Positions 21,496 through 34,700 of a stretch of DNA of 64,000 bases are shown here, in pieces (position 1 is the first letter of the stretch; each line of letters starts with the position of its first letter). The translations under genes were made by a program, and so were the position numbers. Origin of the DNA: Deuterostichococcus epilithicus (lineage: Eukaryota; Chlorophyta; Trebouxiophyceae; Prasiolales; Stichococcaceae). The notes under the pieces were generated by a model. That model was not told the DNA's origin and ran no database searches. It saw only the letters and a program-made list of their open reading frames with translations. The stretch spans positions 434,001 to 498,000 of the forward strand of contig JAVTLE010000018.1 in assembly GCA_033439295.1 (NCBI GenBank), read 5' to 3'.

Positions 21496-24400
21496 TCATT
21501 CGTCCCACCATGGTTCCATGGTTCCTGGTCCGGCCCAGGCGCCATCCGGCTGCTGCTGCCGCAAGCGTCGGCCGGACAATCCGGCAGGGGGAAGCCCGCC
21601 AGCGGCAGGTCCGTCAGCCGGCCCGTCAGCGGCTTGAACGTCAGGCGCGGCCGCATCCGCCACCAGGGGGTTGTCGAACCCAGCAGTACCCTGCAGCGGC
21701 AATTCGCAAGATGCACTGCAACCACGGAGTGCCTGGCCGGGAAACACACGACGTCACAGAGGGAGACGCAGAGCGGTAGAGCGCGGTGGTACTGTTTGAG
21801 CCATGCCAAGGCGGGCGGCACAGTCAGTCCAGCACATCTTCAAACAAGGGTGATCGCAGTACAATAGGGGCCAGAGCCGGTGTGACATCCACAATGCACC
21901 TGCGTAGGCGCGGGCGCAGCCGGTGCTGCAGCGGCGGCGCTGGTGTTTCGGTATGTGGTCCAATCGCCGCAGGCGCTGCCGGCAGCAGCACTGAGGTTGC
22001 CGGTGCATGCGACGGTTGCCGCCTGCGCATCATGCAGCATCGGCACTTTGTGGAGCATGATAGCACTGCAAACCCGCGTGCGCAGTGCGACACAAGAAAG
22101 AGCAACACGTGTCGTGCACATAACAGCTGAGGCTGTTGTTCCAGCATCCATCGTCTTCATCAGCCGCTGGTGTGCCTTCTGCAGCAAACTGTGCCGCCCA
22201 CACGGGAGCCCAAACCCCATGCCGCTGTGAGGGCCCGCGCTGCCTCATCCGGTAAACGTCAGCTCCAGCACGAAAATGTAAACAGCTACCACAGTCAAGC
22301 ACCAACCCGGCAATTGGTAGATGAGGCGCCGCTCTTCAGGTAGCACATCTGCAGCGTGGGGTTGTAGCTGATGGAGTCACATGAAGCACCCGCCATGGAG
22401 CATGCAATCTGGCAGCCTTGCGCGCTGACTGGCAGCAGCGAGCCGAAGCCGTTCTGGAAGGAACAAGAGCATTGTCAGTTGTGAGCGCTGTCCCTGAGCT
22501 GCTTTCAGTATGCACACATGGATTTGACTCTGGCTGCCTTGCGCATATGGCTTGCGCGGAATCCTGCAAAGAAGAAACCATAGCCGCATCGATGGGGACT
22601 ATCCGACGGGCTCTGGCCGCCGCACATTGGAGGTGGCACTGACGAATTATGCTTTGCTAAGCGGACCAAGTAATAGAGTATTGCGAGCGAGAGGCAGATG
22701 CATCGAGGAGAGCAGAAGGCGTGTGCGCGCCTGAGCGTCGGAGGCGCCGGTCGGGTCATAAGCGAAGCCAGGCGCTCCCGCGGGGTAGGTCACGTCAGAT
22801 CCCTGTTGCAAAGATGCATCACATCTCTGAGACCGGGAGTCTGTCATGCGCAGCGCTCACGCGCGAGGGAGCGAGGACCGACTGGATAAGAAGAACTTTA
22901 TGGCAAACTCCCCGTCGACCCTGTAGCTTCAGTGTGGCGCCGTCTACAAGCGGTGAAAGTGCATGCTGATGCACTATGTCCGCTCATCCTAGCGCAACAG
23001 CTTCTAGAGGTCTGTGAGGGGTCCGAAGTCCACTACTGGATGCCAGATACCTGATCGCATGCCAGGGTGCCGGGGCCAGCGGCGGCATACAGCGATGCCA
23101 GTCCCGCCAGGCGGCTGGTGGCGGCGCAGCCCCTGGTGCCGTCACCTACACTGGCGCGCTCGAGGGTTTCTGGCACAAGGACTACGCCGGCTCGAATGCG
23201 GAGCGTGCACAGTGATCAACCAACGGACCAACACACACACGACAAAGTCACACACCATGTGCTCCACAATGTGCACTCGTGAGCAGGTCAGCCACTGGCG
23301 TTTATTTGTTCATACATTTTTCGTCTTTCTCTCCAGCATAGCAACAGGCGAACATCAATGGCCATGCCACCAGGTGGCGCCGCAGCAGACGCCGAGGTAG
23401 TCAGTGCAGCAAGCCCCCGTGGTTGCGGTGACACTCACGCACGCAAACGGACAGCAGACGCACCAGAGTAGCCGTACTGACAGGTGCAGGTGAAGCTCCC
23501 ATTGGTGTTGGCGCAGCCGGCCTTCTGCGCGCAGCCAGCAGTGCCGCGCACGCATTCGTTGATGTCGATGTCGCACCCGGGGCCCTCGTACCTTCACACG
23601 AGAAAGCCCGGAGACCGGAGTCATCCAAGGGTAGGCACTCCCATTCAGTGACAGCCTCGCAGCTGGAAGGGGACGCACGAAGTGCCCCTAATGACTGCAG
23701 AGAGCTAATGCCCTGAGAAGGTGCAGAGGGCCGTCACGCTACATCGGTTGACAAAACGAATGTCCGCAGAGGCAGCACAGGGCTCAGCCTTAGCCCGCTA
23801 GCATGGGCAGGGCAGCTCACAAGGCTGCTGTGCATAACGAAACGAGGGGAGGTAACGAGCAGAAGCGCAACAGCCGACAGGATGATCCAGGGGCCGAGCT
23901 GACGGTCATCAAAACCCCTCACCCGGTGCCGCGCCTGCCGCCGACCCAGGTGTCCTGGCAGTCGTTGGCCGCGACGCCTGCGTACCGCTGCGCGGTGCAG
24001 TTGGCAGCCGCCGCACTCAGCCTGCGGGCGGCATCAAAAGGCGTGGAGCGTCAAGAGGTCGGTGTCGCCGATGGCGCTGGGGCCATCGAGGCAGGTTCCA
24101 TGCTGCCCGCACGCCGACGCCGCACGACACACAGCGGATCGGGCCGACTGGTGCATCGATGACGCGTCAGCTCGGCCAGCTTGCCGAAAGGCGGTTCTGT
24201 CGTGAGTGGATGGATGGATGGCAGTTTTTATTTGAACCCACACACCCGAGCATTGCGTCGGCATGTCGCTTGATGTTGACAAATACTGGGTCGCTCAGCA
24301 GGATGCCATACTCGCCCACCCCACCGCCCGGCACTTCCTGCGCATTGCAACCATGCAGCAACAACCTGTCCATTCTGGCTGTGAGTCCTTTCTTCGAATT

Positions 24401-27400
24401 TCTTGCTGCATGCATTCAGAATCTCCGAGGATGCCAATGCTTTGTCGCGGATGGCGCCAGCCACCAGCAGCAGCGGCTTGCTGCCGCCCTGGAATCGTTC
24501 CGGGAAGCTGCAGTGCCATGCGTCGCAAGCTGCAAGCCAGCCGGCAGACTAATAAAGTCCAGAAAGGCGGCTGCAATCCATGAATGCGATGGCAATTAGG
24601 TACGCACCTGTCCTTGGTCGTACCACTGCCAGAAGGCGGAGCCCTTGAGCGGGCCGCCAGCCGCCGCGGAAGCCGCCACTTGGCTGTACACGTCCGAGTA
24701 CAGCGCCAGCCGCCCGCCCGCGAATTTGCCGAACTCCTCGAGCAGCAGCTGCGGCAGAAGGACGGCGTTCTAAACGGGATGTCTCGAGTCGACATACATA
24801 TTAATGGCCTTGCGAAGCTTCGTGCCCGCTAGACTCCTTTAGCAGCAGCTGCAGTCGCGATGAGGGCGCAGTCGAAAGGTTTTGTGCGTCAACAACACTC
24901 ATTCCAGGTTGTCATCTCCACCAGAAACAGCCTGTAAACGGCAGCAGTGTGTAACCCGAAACAAGTCAGTGCGTGTCCAGAGTCGCACGGTAGCCTGTGC
25001 CACTTCTGGAATGATGACGCAGTAACTGTTGCAATTTCGCAGACACAGCAGCAGCGGGCGGCAGCAGGTGCAGAGCAGGCAGACTCGGAGTCACCGGCTT
25101 GCCCATGGTTGTCGCATCCTCGATGTGGGCGTTGATCCAGGTGGTTGGAAACTGCGTCGTGTTGTCCTGCGCGGCAGCACATGTGCGTCCATATGTCACG
25201 GCAGTACATATGTGGATGACACCATGTGCTGACGCCCATTGCTGCTGCTGAAGCACTTCAAGTCCACAGGGTCACACCTCGGTGCCTGCACTCAACTGGC
25301 GCCTGGCGGCAGGACATCGCCACCAACATGAAAGTGCATTCGCAATGAGTTGCTCCGAACGAGAACCCTTGGCACATCGGCCTCGAAGAGATCGAACTAG
25401 TACCCAGCGTCAGCGTGACTGGCGTACCAGCCAGTTGTCGACCCACAGGTGCATGGTGCCGAAGTCGATGCCGGGCGTCTGCGTGTTGGTCAGGAAGTCC
25501 TGCCCCTCGTTGCCCGCCCACCTGCAGGGGGCGGCAACATTGGCTGGCGATGCGTGAGGCAACAGATGGTTCGAGGTGGTTTTCGAAATGAAGCAGAGGC
25601 CGAACCAGCCGTTTCCAGCCGCTCTCCCCCCGTACCACCACATCAGTGCACGCCACCTGGCGGGCGGCGCAACGCACTGCGGCACACCCCGAGGCAAAGC
25701 TGCACGAACATCACTGGCACCCTACTGGGAGGCCGCACGTCTGCAGGCCCTGGGGGTCAGCGGCCAGGCTGGGGCTGCCGGCCTTGTAGAAGCCCTCCTC
25801 CCCGATCCCCAGCAGGTGGTTGGGGTCCAGGCTCTTGACATACGCCGCCATCTCCTCGATCCATGCCTGCGACGGCACACACACCAGTGCGAGTTGCACA
25901 CAAATCATGTCAAGCAGACTGGCAGATGCTGAGTCGTGGCCCAGGCTCTCGATGTGCGCTGTCACTTCCTTGATGCATGCCTGCGTGATGGAGTCGATAA
26001 AGAACACCAAGCTGTGAAACCAGATCCTGCTTGCATGGTACAATCGGTTGACATGCGCTGCCATCATCTCGCAGCAAGCAAGCCTGTGTTGGAGGATCAT
26101 CGGCATGTTGCATATCGTTGAGTTGCCAACATGACGTGCCTGTGCTGCCATTGCTACGATCTACATCTGATCGTTGCGTCACTGACATTGCACATACGTC
26201 TCTGGCATGCTTATCTGAGGCCTCTGCCCAGCAAAAGGTAGCAGAGTGTGCATGTGCCAAGAAAGAGTGCTGATGCGGTAGATGGCGAGCATGATGAAAT
26301 GCTTGTGATTCCAGCAACGCAGTGGGCATCACTGCACCAAGCCACACAAATGCGCGCCTGCAGCGCGGCAGCGCCCATGTAGCAGCGCGGCTCGTTGATC
26401 AGGTTCCATGCCATGATGGTGGGGTCCCGCGAGTAGCGGCGCCCATTGATGCTGTTGACACGCCTGCAGTGCACCATGACGGCCTTCAATCACGGCTGCG
26501 GAGCTGCCTCAACAACTCCAGCCGGCAGCTCTCGTGTCGTCGTCATATTACATAATGATTGGCAGCTCTCCCCAAGGTGAAGAGAGGAAGGAGGAGGTTT
26601 GCACGTCCCCTTGACTCCAGCAGCTTGGGCTGTGCGGCCAGGGTGATAAAATACAGGGCTTGGGCTGTGCGGCCACGGGCAGGGCAGAGCACACGACCGG
26701 GCCAGTCCGCACCTGATGACAGCGGCCACGGTGTTCCTGTAGGTCTGTACTGCAGCAGGGTCGCTGAAGAAGGCCTCGTGGCTGGGCAGGTTGTTCCAGG
26801 ACACCACCTCGCCGACGGCGCCGGTGTCGTTCCAGTTGTTGATCAGTGGCAGGATGACCTGGCACAGGCGGGAGGCACAGAAATACGTACCAGAGCCGGC
26901 TCACATGGGTACGGCTTCCTGAACAGGTCCCTGCAGGGATGGCAACTCAACGTCCCCAGGCCAAGCGCGCCAGCATGACCGACGTGACAATCGCTTTCAA
27001 CAGCCAGCTCGGGTGCACACTGCCACCTCGGTGCAGCTCAGGTGGCTGCTGGGAGGCGAGAGACCTGCGCGTAGACTGCAGAGTCTGCCGGTTCAGCCCA
27101 CAGCGGACTGCGGCGACGGCGGCGGGACGCACGCCGCCAGCCATGGGCGGCAGAGCAGGGAGGTGCTGTCGGCGCAATCCTCATGCCCGCTTACCCTTCA
27201 GACTGCACAACATTCAACTTGTGTTTGTTCTGAGGAATTTGAGGATGTGTCTTAGCGCCAAGCCACCTTGATGCCGTGCTGCCGTGCCTGGTCCAGAGCA
27301 TAGTCCAGCCCCTGGAACATCGCCTCGTTGAATTCGCCGGGTGTCGGCTGCAGCGCATACTGCTCGTCCACCGGGAGCGCAAAGAAGCGCATCAGGTTGA

Positions 27401-28981
27401 GGCCGTTGGCGACGGCGTCGTCCATGAGGTCCCGGATGAGCTGCGGCGGCAGGCAGCGAGCAGAATTTAAGAATGGGACTTGAGTGAATTTTGTCCGCAA
27501 GCACTGGCTCTGAGGTGCAGAGAGCATATGTGTATAGATAGTAGCTAGACTGCCCCAGTTGCGCGAATCTGCAAGACATTCCTGTGTTTCGTTTGGCGTG
27601 CCCAGCTGGAGATTAGAATGGGGAGTCGCATGCAGGCGCGCGGCATCCCAAACAATGCAGCCGAGGCAGCTGCCATGATGCCTGCACACACCTGAGGACC
27701 CGTTTTGCTGATGGGAATGGAGGCCGCGAACAGCTTGGGCGCCCCTGCTGCAGCCTCCACCACCTCGAACCTGTTGTTGTCAAAACAATTACATTTTGAA
27801 CGATGCTACACGGCAGTCCCTCGGCACTTTTGAGGCCAGATACGGTGTTTGACAACGCGACAGAAGCTGGCGACGGCAAATAACACCAGTCCCGACTCGT
27901 TGGCTTTTGACATCTGTGTCTAAAAGTGCAACAATGCATGAAGCACATTTGGCGCAGCCAATGCGCGGCACGCAGAGCGAGACAATGAGTCAGTCGGAGG
28001 TCCCTGTGTCAAGGGATACTCACTGGTTCCAGCCGGTGGGGTAGAACGTCTCGCAGCCGTGCATGAAGTTGCCGTCCGCACCGACAGTGATGAAATACTC
28101 ACGACCGCTGGGGTTGAACGTCGGCACGGCGCCGCCGCTGCTGTTGCTGCTGCCGCCACTGCCGCTGGAAATTGTGGCCGGTGGAGCAGCGGCCTCCGGT
28201 GCCGGAGCAACCTCCACCACCGGCTGCGCGGCAGGCTCCTCGGCGGCGGGCGCCGGCTCGGCGGCGGGCGTGGCAGCCTGCGCCGCTGCCGAGCCAGGGC
28301 TGGCAGCGGGGGCTGCAGTGGGCGCAGCCGTTGCAGGCACAGGAGCCGGGACACCTGCTGCGGGGGCTGCTGTGACAGGGCCGGCGGCGGGTGCATCTGC
28401 TGCATAGGGCGCGGCTGTTGCAGGCGCCACAGCAGGAGCTGCTGTAGGCCCCGAGGTAGGCGTGGCGGCAAAGGGCCGGGTTGCAGCACCAGGCCGATTC
28501 AGCACAAAAGGAGCTGCTTCCGGGGCAGGCGCCTCCGGCGTGGAGGCCGCAAGAGACAGCGGATCCAGCAGAGGCGGTGGCGGCGTAGCGGTGAAAGTTG
28601 TTCCGGTGCCCAGTGGGAATGCCTGGGTTAGCGTTGCCCCCTGCAGGGTTGGCGATCAATTGGCTAGCCATCGACAGTTTGACAGCGATGTCAGAGCAGG
28701 CAGTTGCGGTGCAGCCTATTCTTGCCGGACCATGCATCCTGAAAACAATATCACACTACTGTTACCCAGCGGCGCACAGATAATAACAGAAAGAGCATCA
28801 ACGATCTTGCCTGCCCGTGGCAGCCGCACAGCATGCCCAGCAGCACACTACATAGCAGCGCCGCTGCCGCCAGGGGCTGGTATGAGCAACGAGCCCTGCC
28901 CCTGAGCGAACCACTGCCTCGCCTCATGCAGCAACAGTGCGCCAGCGTGCCTGAGGCTACTTGGAGCCGCAACCTTGCCAT
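21496..28981 (-). CDS. secreted GH5 endo-beta-1,4-mannanase with EGF-like and Cys-rich tail
   Basis: Predicted extracellular hydrolase of beta-1,4-mannans. Exons, minus strand: 28811-28981, 28024-28640, 27692-27770, 27267-27440, 26713-26858, 26358-26463, 25721-25866, 25428-25521, 25095-25151, 24608-24769, 23923-24102, 23464-23591, 23051-23169, 22731-22802, 22307-22453, 21900-22022, 21496-21690; about 904 residues. The N-terminus carries a hydrophobic signal ([18 protein letters not shown]), then ~200 residues of Ala/Pro linker. GH5 landmarks are [45 protein letters not shown] (acid/base Glu), [34 protein letters not shown] and LLLEEFGK (nucleophile Glu), then [12 protein letters not shown] calcium-type EGF module follows ([15 protein letters not shown]), then PAN-like Cys-rich segments ([20 protein letters not shown]). 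Exon 23923-24102 needs a one-base correction at the A4 run 24036-24039. Three introns appear to use GC donors. An alternative start is 28927. Confidence 0.87.
25930..26080 (-). repeat. two degenerate copies of a mannanase exon in the upstream intron
   Basis: The real exon begins [17 protein letters not shown] at 25866. Reading upstream in the intron on the same strand gives [17 protein letters not shown] at about 25935-25985 and [13 protein letters not shown] at about 26035-26075. Spacing is roughly 110 bp, as in the PRIM2 case. Confidence 0.75.
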
Positions 28982-29859
28982 GCTTGCTGTCAGCGCAGCT
29001 TCTCACCAAAGTCTCAGCTTGAACGTGGCTGATCTGCTGCCGAATGAGCAAACGCCAAGCCGCGTACCAAGCTTGATCTTTCGTAAGTCACCAAGCTGCC
29101 ACGCGCGTACCCAAAGACTTTCGAGCCTGATTCCACCGTGACGCAGTAAGGTGACGTTGACAAATATGCGAGCATGCGTGCGCTGACAGGCTCGAAATTG
29201 CAACGCCGCACGCTGATGACGTGGGCTTGATTGCGCCTGGACTACGTTTCCCTGCTAGAGCAGCATGGGCTAACTCAAAATAGTCGATCTGGCGAGCACT
29301 GCCCTCGGCCGCTGTCTAATTTAGCGGCGGACGAGATGCTGCACGTCTCAGAAGGCACAGCGCTCTGCACAGCGAGTCTACGAAGGAGCTTTGCGGCAAC
29401 TTGGTGTCTGCTTTAAACGCACAAGCACGTTTGGCGCATCTAGCACGCCTTCGTTTGAACCGTACCCTTGTACACTGGCCATCTGTCATCATGCGGGACC
29501 ATTCTTGGACCGTGACACATTCGGTCAGCTGGAATCATGACGGAGTCCCTAACCTTCCGGCAGCTTCCAGCGGGCCGAGTCGAAGGCAACCTGCGACAAC
29601 GAGTGAGACGTCGAAGCTCCGAAGTAGCGGTGCTGAACAGTCCAGCCAGGCCTGGGCGCAATCGACTCGTCTGATCGGTCCAAGCACATGCGCTGGAGCA
29701 GCCAAGAAAATTATCAAGCTCGCGGTCTGACAGCCTCGAGCGAAGTGAAGCAGACATCCGAGTGGCAAGGACATGGTTCGCACTTTGGTGTGGTGAGCGT
29801 CCAGACGTGTGTAGGCTTCCGGCGGCGCCTTGGAGTATCCGGCGGCAGACTCTTGAGCT
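28982..29859. other. intergenic region upstream of mannanase, downstream of NTAQ1
   Basis: Both flanking genes are on the minus strand, so this holds the mannanase promoter and the NTAQ1 3' flank. No coding motif is recognised in the short frames present. Confidence 0.5.
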
Positions 29860-31356
29860 TCAGCCCCCACCACCAATGCCAAACGCTGCCAAGAATGCCG
29901 CCTCGTCCAGCACCACCCCGAAGCCATTGCTGCCACCTGCTGCAGCCGCTTCTGACACGCCGCCACTGTCCGCTGCCGCCGCTGCCACCGCGACTGCCAC
30001 AATGTCGCCACGTGCTGATGCCGCCGGTGCTTCCGCCGCCGCCACAGCGTCAACTCTTGTCGCTGCTGGTGGTTCCGTGCCATCTGCGGCGAGCTGGCTG
30101 CCGGCTGCTACTGCAGCCTCAGCGGCGCCAGTCATGTTCAGGTATTGGTCCAGGTTGTGCAAACCAGGTGCAGCGCCTGCGTGCGGAGAACGGGGCTGCC
30201 TCAGGCTGCGCACTCAAGCTAATATGGCAGCAGACCCTGGTCTGCCAGTGTGGTGCATTCAAAAATTCCATCGGCTGTGCCAACGCTGCACGGACCTTGC
30301 GGTCGGAGGCACGGCCACTTTGGGGGCGGCGCGGTCCAGCCGCCGTCCAACAGCCGCATGTGCCGCCGGTCCGATGCAAAGTCCCGCCGGAAATGGGCCC
30401 AGGACACACATCGGAAGCGCCTGCAGTCGGGTGACAGACTGATGTGAAGCCTGTGCGTCGTCCGCTTGGAGGTTCTGGGCTCCTCCTCGGCTCGTCTCGG
30501 AGCTGACACACTGCATGTCCGCAGCAGGCGCTGCACATCAACAATTTCAATGGCCCCAGATGCAGCAATCTGGGAGGCCATGGTGCATTAAATGCGCTTT
30601 TATGTCACCTTCACCTTTGTGTTGGGGCTGCAAAGCTGTTGATGCGCAGCGCGTGCGCTGCATACTGCTCCAGGGTGCATGGCAGCGGCAGTGTGCTGCA
30701 CATGTGAGCTTTCAGTGAGTTGCACTGTGAAAACCGACACAACTTGGATATCGTGCTTGAACAACAGAGACACAGCGTCGCCAATGTGCACCATGCTACA
30801 GCATGCGGGAGGGCCAACGGGAACACTGTAATGCCCAACCAACCTGTCCAGGTCCCAGACGAGGGTGGGTGCGCCCCGGCGCCGCTGCAGCGCCAGCACA
30901 TGGTAGTCCCACACCACAAGGCGCCCCAGGTTCGCTGCCGCGCGCTGCTCAAATAGCCAGACCTGCGCAGACGTAGGGTCGAGTGCGTGTCTCCTTTCAT
31001 TCCGGTCCGGGCATGGACATGACGCAGCGGGACGGCTCCACACAGCACATGTGCAGGACATATGGGGTTCTGCACTTTTCTTGCTGATCGGGAAGCCGCA
31101 CCCCATGGATTCACCATCGTGTTGCCTGCCGACGTGCAGCTGCATGCTGCGCTGGATAGGTGTAGACCTCGCGCCTCACCTGCTTCTCCGCATTTGAGAT
31201 GAAGACGACAACCAGATCGTCAGCGAGCTCCCGCATCTGGGCGCACAGCGCCTCGCACAGCAGCCAGATGTTCTCTTCACAGTAGCAGCTCGCATACTGG
31301 AATGCCTCCCTCATGTCAAGCGTATCTGCAATCCCGTCCGTCTCGATCGTCTGCAT
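29860..31356 (-). CDS. NTAQ1: protein N-terminal glutamine amidohydrolase (WDYHV family)
   Basis: Converts N-terminal Gln to Glu in the Arg/N-degron pathway, a cytosolic step before arginylation. Exons, minus strand: 31180-31356, 30844-30962, 30296-30420, 29860-30176; all phases close. Exon 1 has the catalytic-Cys region YASCYCEENIWLLCEAL and VVVFISNAEKQ. Exon 2 has the name-giving WDYHV within LGRLVVWDYHVLALQRR, with the catalytic His, then LVWDLD. Exon 3 has FRRDFASDRRHM and WTAPPPKWPCL, conserved in the family. Exon 4 begins LHNLDQYLNMT, where the core normally ends, then adds about 90 Ala/Gly-rich residues before TGA. The family's loop between LVWDLD and FRRDF (PFP..F..Y type) is absent from the exons I could join. 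Either a small exon between 30421 and 30843 was missed or the loop is shortened. Confidence 0.9.
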
Positions 31357-31765
31357 GGTTCCGCAGCATGCAAGTCACCGCCCGAGTGGGAGGCTTTGCA
31401 CAATACGCTTCCAAGACATCCTTGCCAATGGTGACTGCCACAGTTGGCCCTCTGATTGATCAGCTGCGATGATCAAGCTGTGGGTGTGGGCATAATCACG
31501 CAACTCTGAAGCATTCCCGTTGCAAGATGATTGGGTGTCAATTGCCAAACCAAAATGTGCCAGCACCAGGCGAAGCCTGCGTTAGAGTCCCAGGGGATGC
31601 TTCAGCAGTTTCTTACAACCGATTGTGGCAGCGCGAAAGCAATTTGGCCCAAGTTTCTGCAGAAAGTTGTTGCGTGACCATGTTCCGGAAAAAGCATTTT
31701 GGTGCAACCATTTCGCATTTTGCACGTCTGTTTTGCAGCGTTGATAACCAGCATCAGCAGGCAGC
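31357..31765. promoter_or_regulatory. divergent promoter region (NTAQ1 / F-box gene)
   Basis: This is 409 bp between the two start codons of oppositely oriented genes. No clear motif was identified. Confidence 0.5.
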
Positions 31766-34700
31766 ATGAGCGGCGTTTCGGATAGCGGCTCGACGAGCCT
31801 GGATGCACTGCCGACGGAGTGTCTGGCGATCGTTCTTGGGCACCTCCCGAACGTGCGGGATGTTGCAGCGTGCCAGTGCGCTTCCAAGCGATTCAAAGAG
31901 GCCGCCGAGATGCCGGTCGCCTGGCAGCGGAGGCTGGCGGACCACTTTGACATCCGACTGCAGGTGATCTGCCTGCGCGTCTGAGTAACCACATGCAACC
32001 AGTCGCACGTTTTGTGCAAGTCTCATGCATCTGCATGCCGTTCAGGTACCTTGCCATCTCCGCTGTAAGACAACCTCCATACGGCGTGTCCCTGCAGCAC
32101 AGTGCCCTTTTCTATGCCGCATCCGCTTTGTGCGGGACGCCTCCAGGCTGTGCCATGCACTTTATCAAGATTCACATGATGGAAGAACACCAATCTGCAC
32201 GGCAACGCATGTAAGTCAGCACTGTCCCCAGACCGTACGCGTCGCCCGGCAGCCTGGGCAACCCGGTGGCACAAATGCTGGGGGCGAGCTCGTGCGCCGC
32301 ATCCCAGCCCCAAAACTTTCGCAAACCACACACATCGTCTCGTCCGCTTTCTGCCGCAGACGACGGGGCGCGGCGAGGTGGACTGGCCGACGCTGTACGC
32401 CGACGTAGCGCGCGCCTCGCCGTTGCGCCCCGTCCGCTTCCGCGGCCTGTTCACCGATGGCGGCTGCGACGAGGGCCTGATGCAGTACTGGGTGGACAAC
32501 CTGTTCTGCGCCAACCACAACGAGAGCCACTGCTCCGCGCGGCGCGCCAACATCCACGCCATCGGCCTGCTGCTGGTGCGGGGCCTGGTTGCGGCTGTTT
32601 GAGAGTCGTGCCGAGGCGCGCATGGTCTGTCCATGTGACTCGGGGCGGTGCGCATCGAGTTCATGACGAGGAGCCCGACGTCAAGCTTCTCAGTCGCCTG
32701 ATGTGGCTGCTTGTGCTTGGAGGGATGCCGTGTGCCAGCCGTGCGTTTGTGCTTCCATGTGGCCGGCTGGTCTGACGAGGTGCATCCCGCTGCAGGGTGG
32801 CCGCGTCCCAGTGGACGAGGCTGAGGAGGCGCACCGCGCCTTCATGATCGACCGCTGCCGCATCCCTGCCCAGGTCTGGTCCTTCTTTGTCGCCCTCCCT
32901 CACGTGCGCCGTCCAACACCTCCCCGCTCTGCTGTCTTCTCAAGACCGATCACAGCTGCGGGCGCGTGCCCGTGCCCGCAACCGGGCTGTGCCTACGCCT
33001 CCAGCCATTGCCCATGGGGAGCAAGTGCCAGCTGGGCGAGGTCGCACAACCCACAATCGATGCTGGTTCCTGCAGGTGGTGTTCCATGAGGGCGGCGAGG
33101 GCGCCCTGGCGCCGCATGCCGGCGCCGGCGCCATGCCGCGCCTGGAGGCCTGGGCCACACCCGAGCTGGAGCACTTCCTGCTCATCCTGCACCAGCAGCT
33201 GGAGATGGTGCGGCGGCCTTCTGGTTGTCTCTATGAAGTATAAAGTATGAACCCTATCCAGAAGGGCCATCCCCGAGCCAGAGCACTTCCTGCTCATGCT
33301 GCACCAGCAGCTGGAGATGGTGCGGCGGCCTTCTTTCGTTTTCGTCAGCAAAACCCTATCCAGGAGGCCCACACCCGAGCTGGCGCACCTCCTGTGCATG
33401 CTGCACCACCCAGAGAGCATGCTGGAGAAACCCTAAACATCTGAACCGGGCGCCGGGCCTTGCTGCAGGGCCAGGGGCTGGGGCGACTGCTGCTGGCGGG
33501 CGTCAAGGCCGATGAGGTGTCTGCGACGGTCGTCAGGCTGCGCGAGGTGCGCTCGACAGCATTTCAGGCCGCTGCACGGGACCGGCTGTGAAGACGGTCA
33601 GTGGCCAGTTTGCCAGCCACCTGGCGGGGGACCAGACCCGAGCGTCGCAGGCTGACAGCGTCAGACGGCAGCGCGGCGAGCGCATGCCGCACATTCAGAG
33701 GCAGGCGTCAGCGCCCGACCCTGCAGTCCATAGGCGTTCACACCACGCCCAGGCTCCAGATGCGCAGGTGCCAGACCGCAGGCCCAGCTTGTGCGATGGT
33801 GCCACAGGTCGTGGACGGCATGGGGACGCGCCACCAGCGGCGCGCAAACGACATCCTGTCGCCGCCGGGGCAGCCGGACCTGATGCTGGACGCGAGCGCG
33901 CTGCCGCTGCTGCGGGCGCCGACACCGCACAGCCACCTCGGTGCGCTGCCGGGGTTTATCGCCCTCAGAATGCTCGTGTGACACCCTGTTTCTTGGCGGG
34001 CGCCGCAGCTGACGGGACCAGCCCCACAGCTCGTCAGCACAGCTGCCCAGCGATGGCGTCAGTACTGAGTCGTGTCAATCAGCCATTTTGCTGCGATTTT
34101 GCTGCGAAACCCGCCATCAGCAGGCGGTCGTGGGTCGCCAAAGCGCGAGTCCGCCTGCGGTAGTGCCTGCATCATAACCTATCTTCACACCTTCACGTCA
34201 TAGTCACCTGAGCTGACGCGCCTGCCAATGCTCGCCCGAGCCGGCGCGCAACCTGCCCAACAAGGAAGCATGACGCTGACAAGTGTGTGTGCTCTCTGCT
34301 GCCGCAGTTTTAATAATAAAGACGTAAATTGAATCTGAGAAAAGGTACTAATCAAAACAAACCGCAGCCGTGGTGGACAAGCTGGAGGTGTCTCGCGCCG
34401 GCCACTTCAGCTGCCCGGTGCGCTCCGGGCTGGTGCTGCTGGGCGACTGGCGGCACGCCATGTGCGGCGGCAGCGGCAGCGGCGCTTCAGGCGGCGGCGG
34501 CGCACGTTTCGACGGGCCTGCCGTGCTGGCCGGCTTCCAGGCGCGGTTTATTGGTTTCCCGCGACCTGGCATGCTCGGGCAGCCGGGGCCGCCTCTGGGT
34601 GTGCAGCATCTGATGCTGGGTCTATGCCCGCTTCAGAGACGATGGGCCGATCTATGCTGCAGTCTGCCCTTGCACACAGGGCCTGCAGCACTGCTCATCT

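Noticed and set aside
28059-28631. 190-codon plus-strand frame rich in Gly/Arg/Cys
   Set aside because: It is the antisense shadow of the Ala/Pro-rich linker exon of the mannanase.
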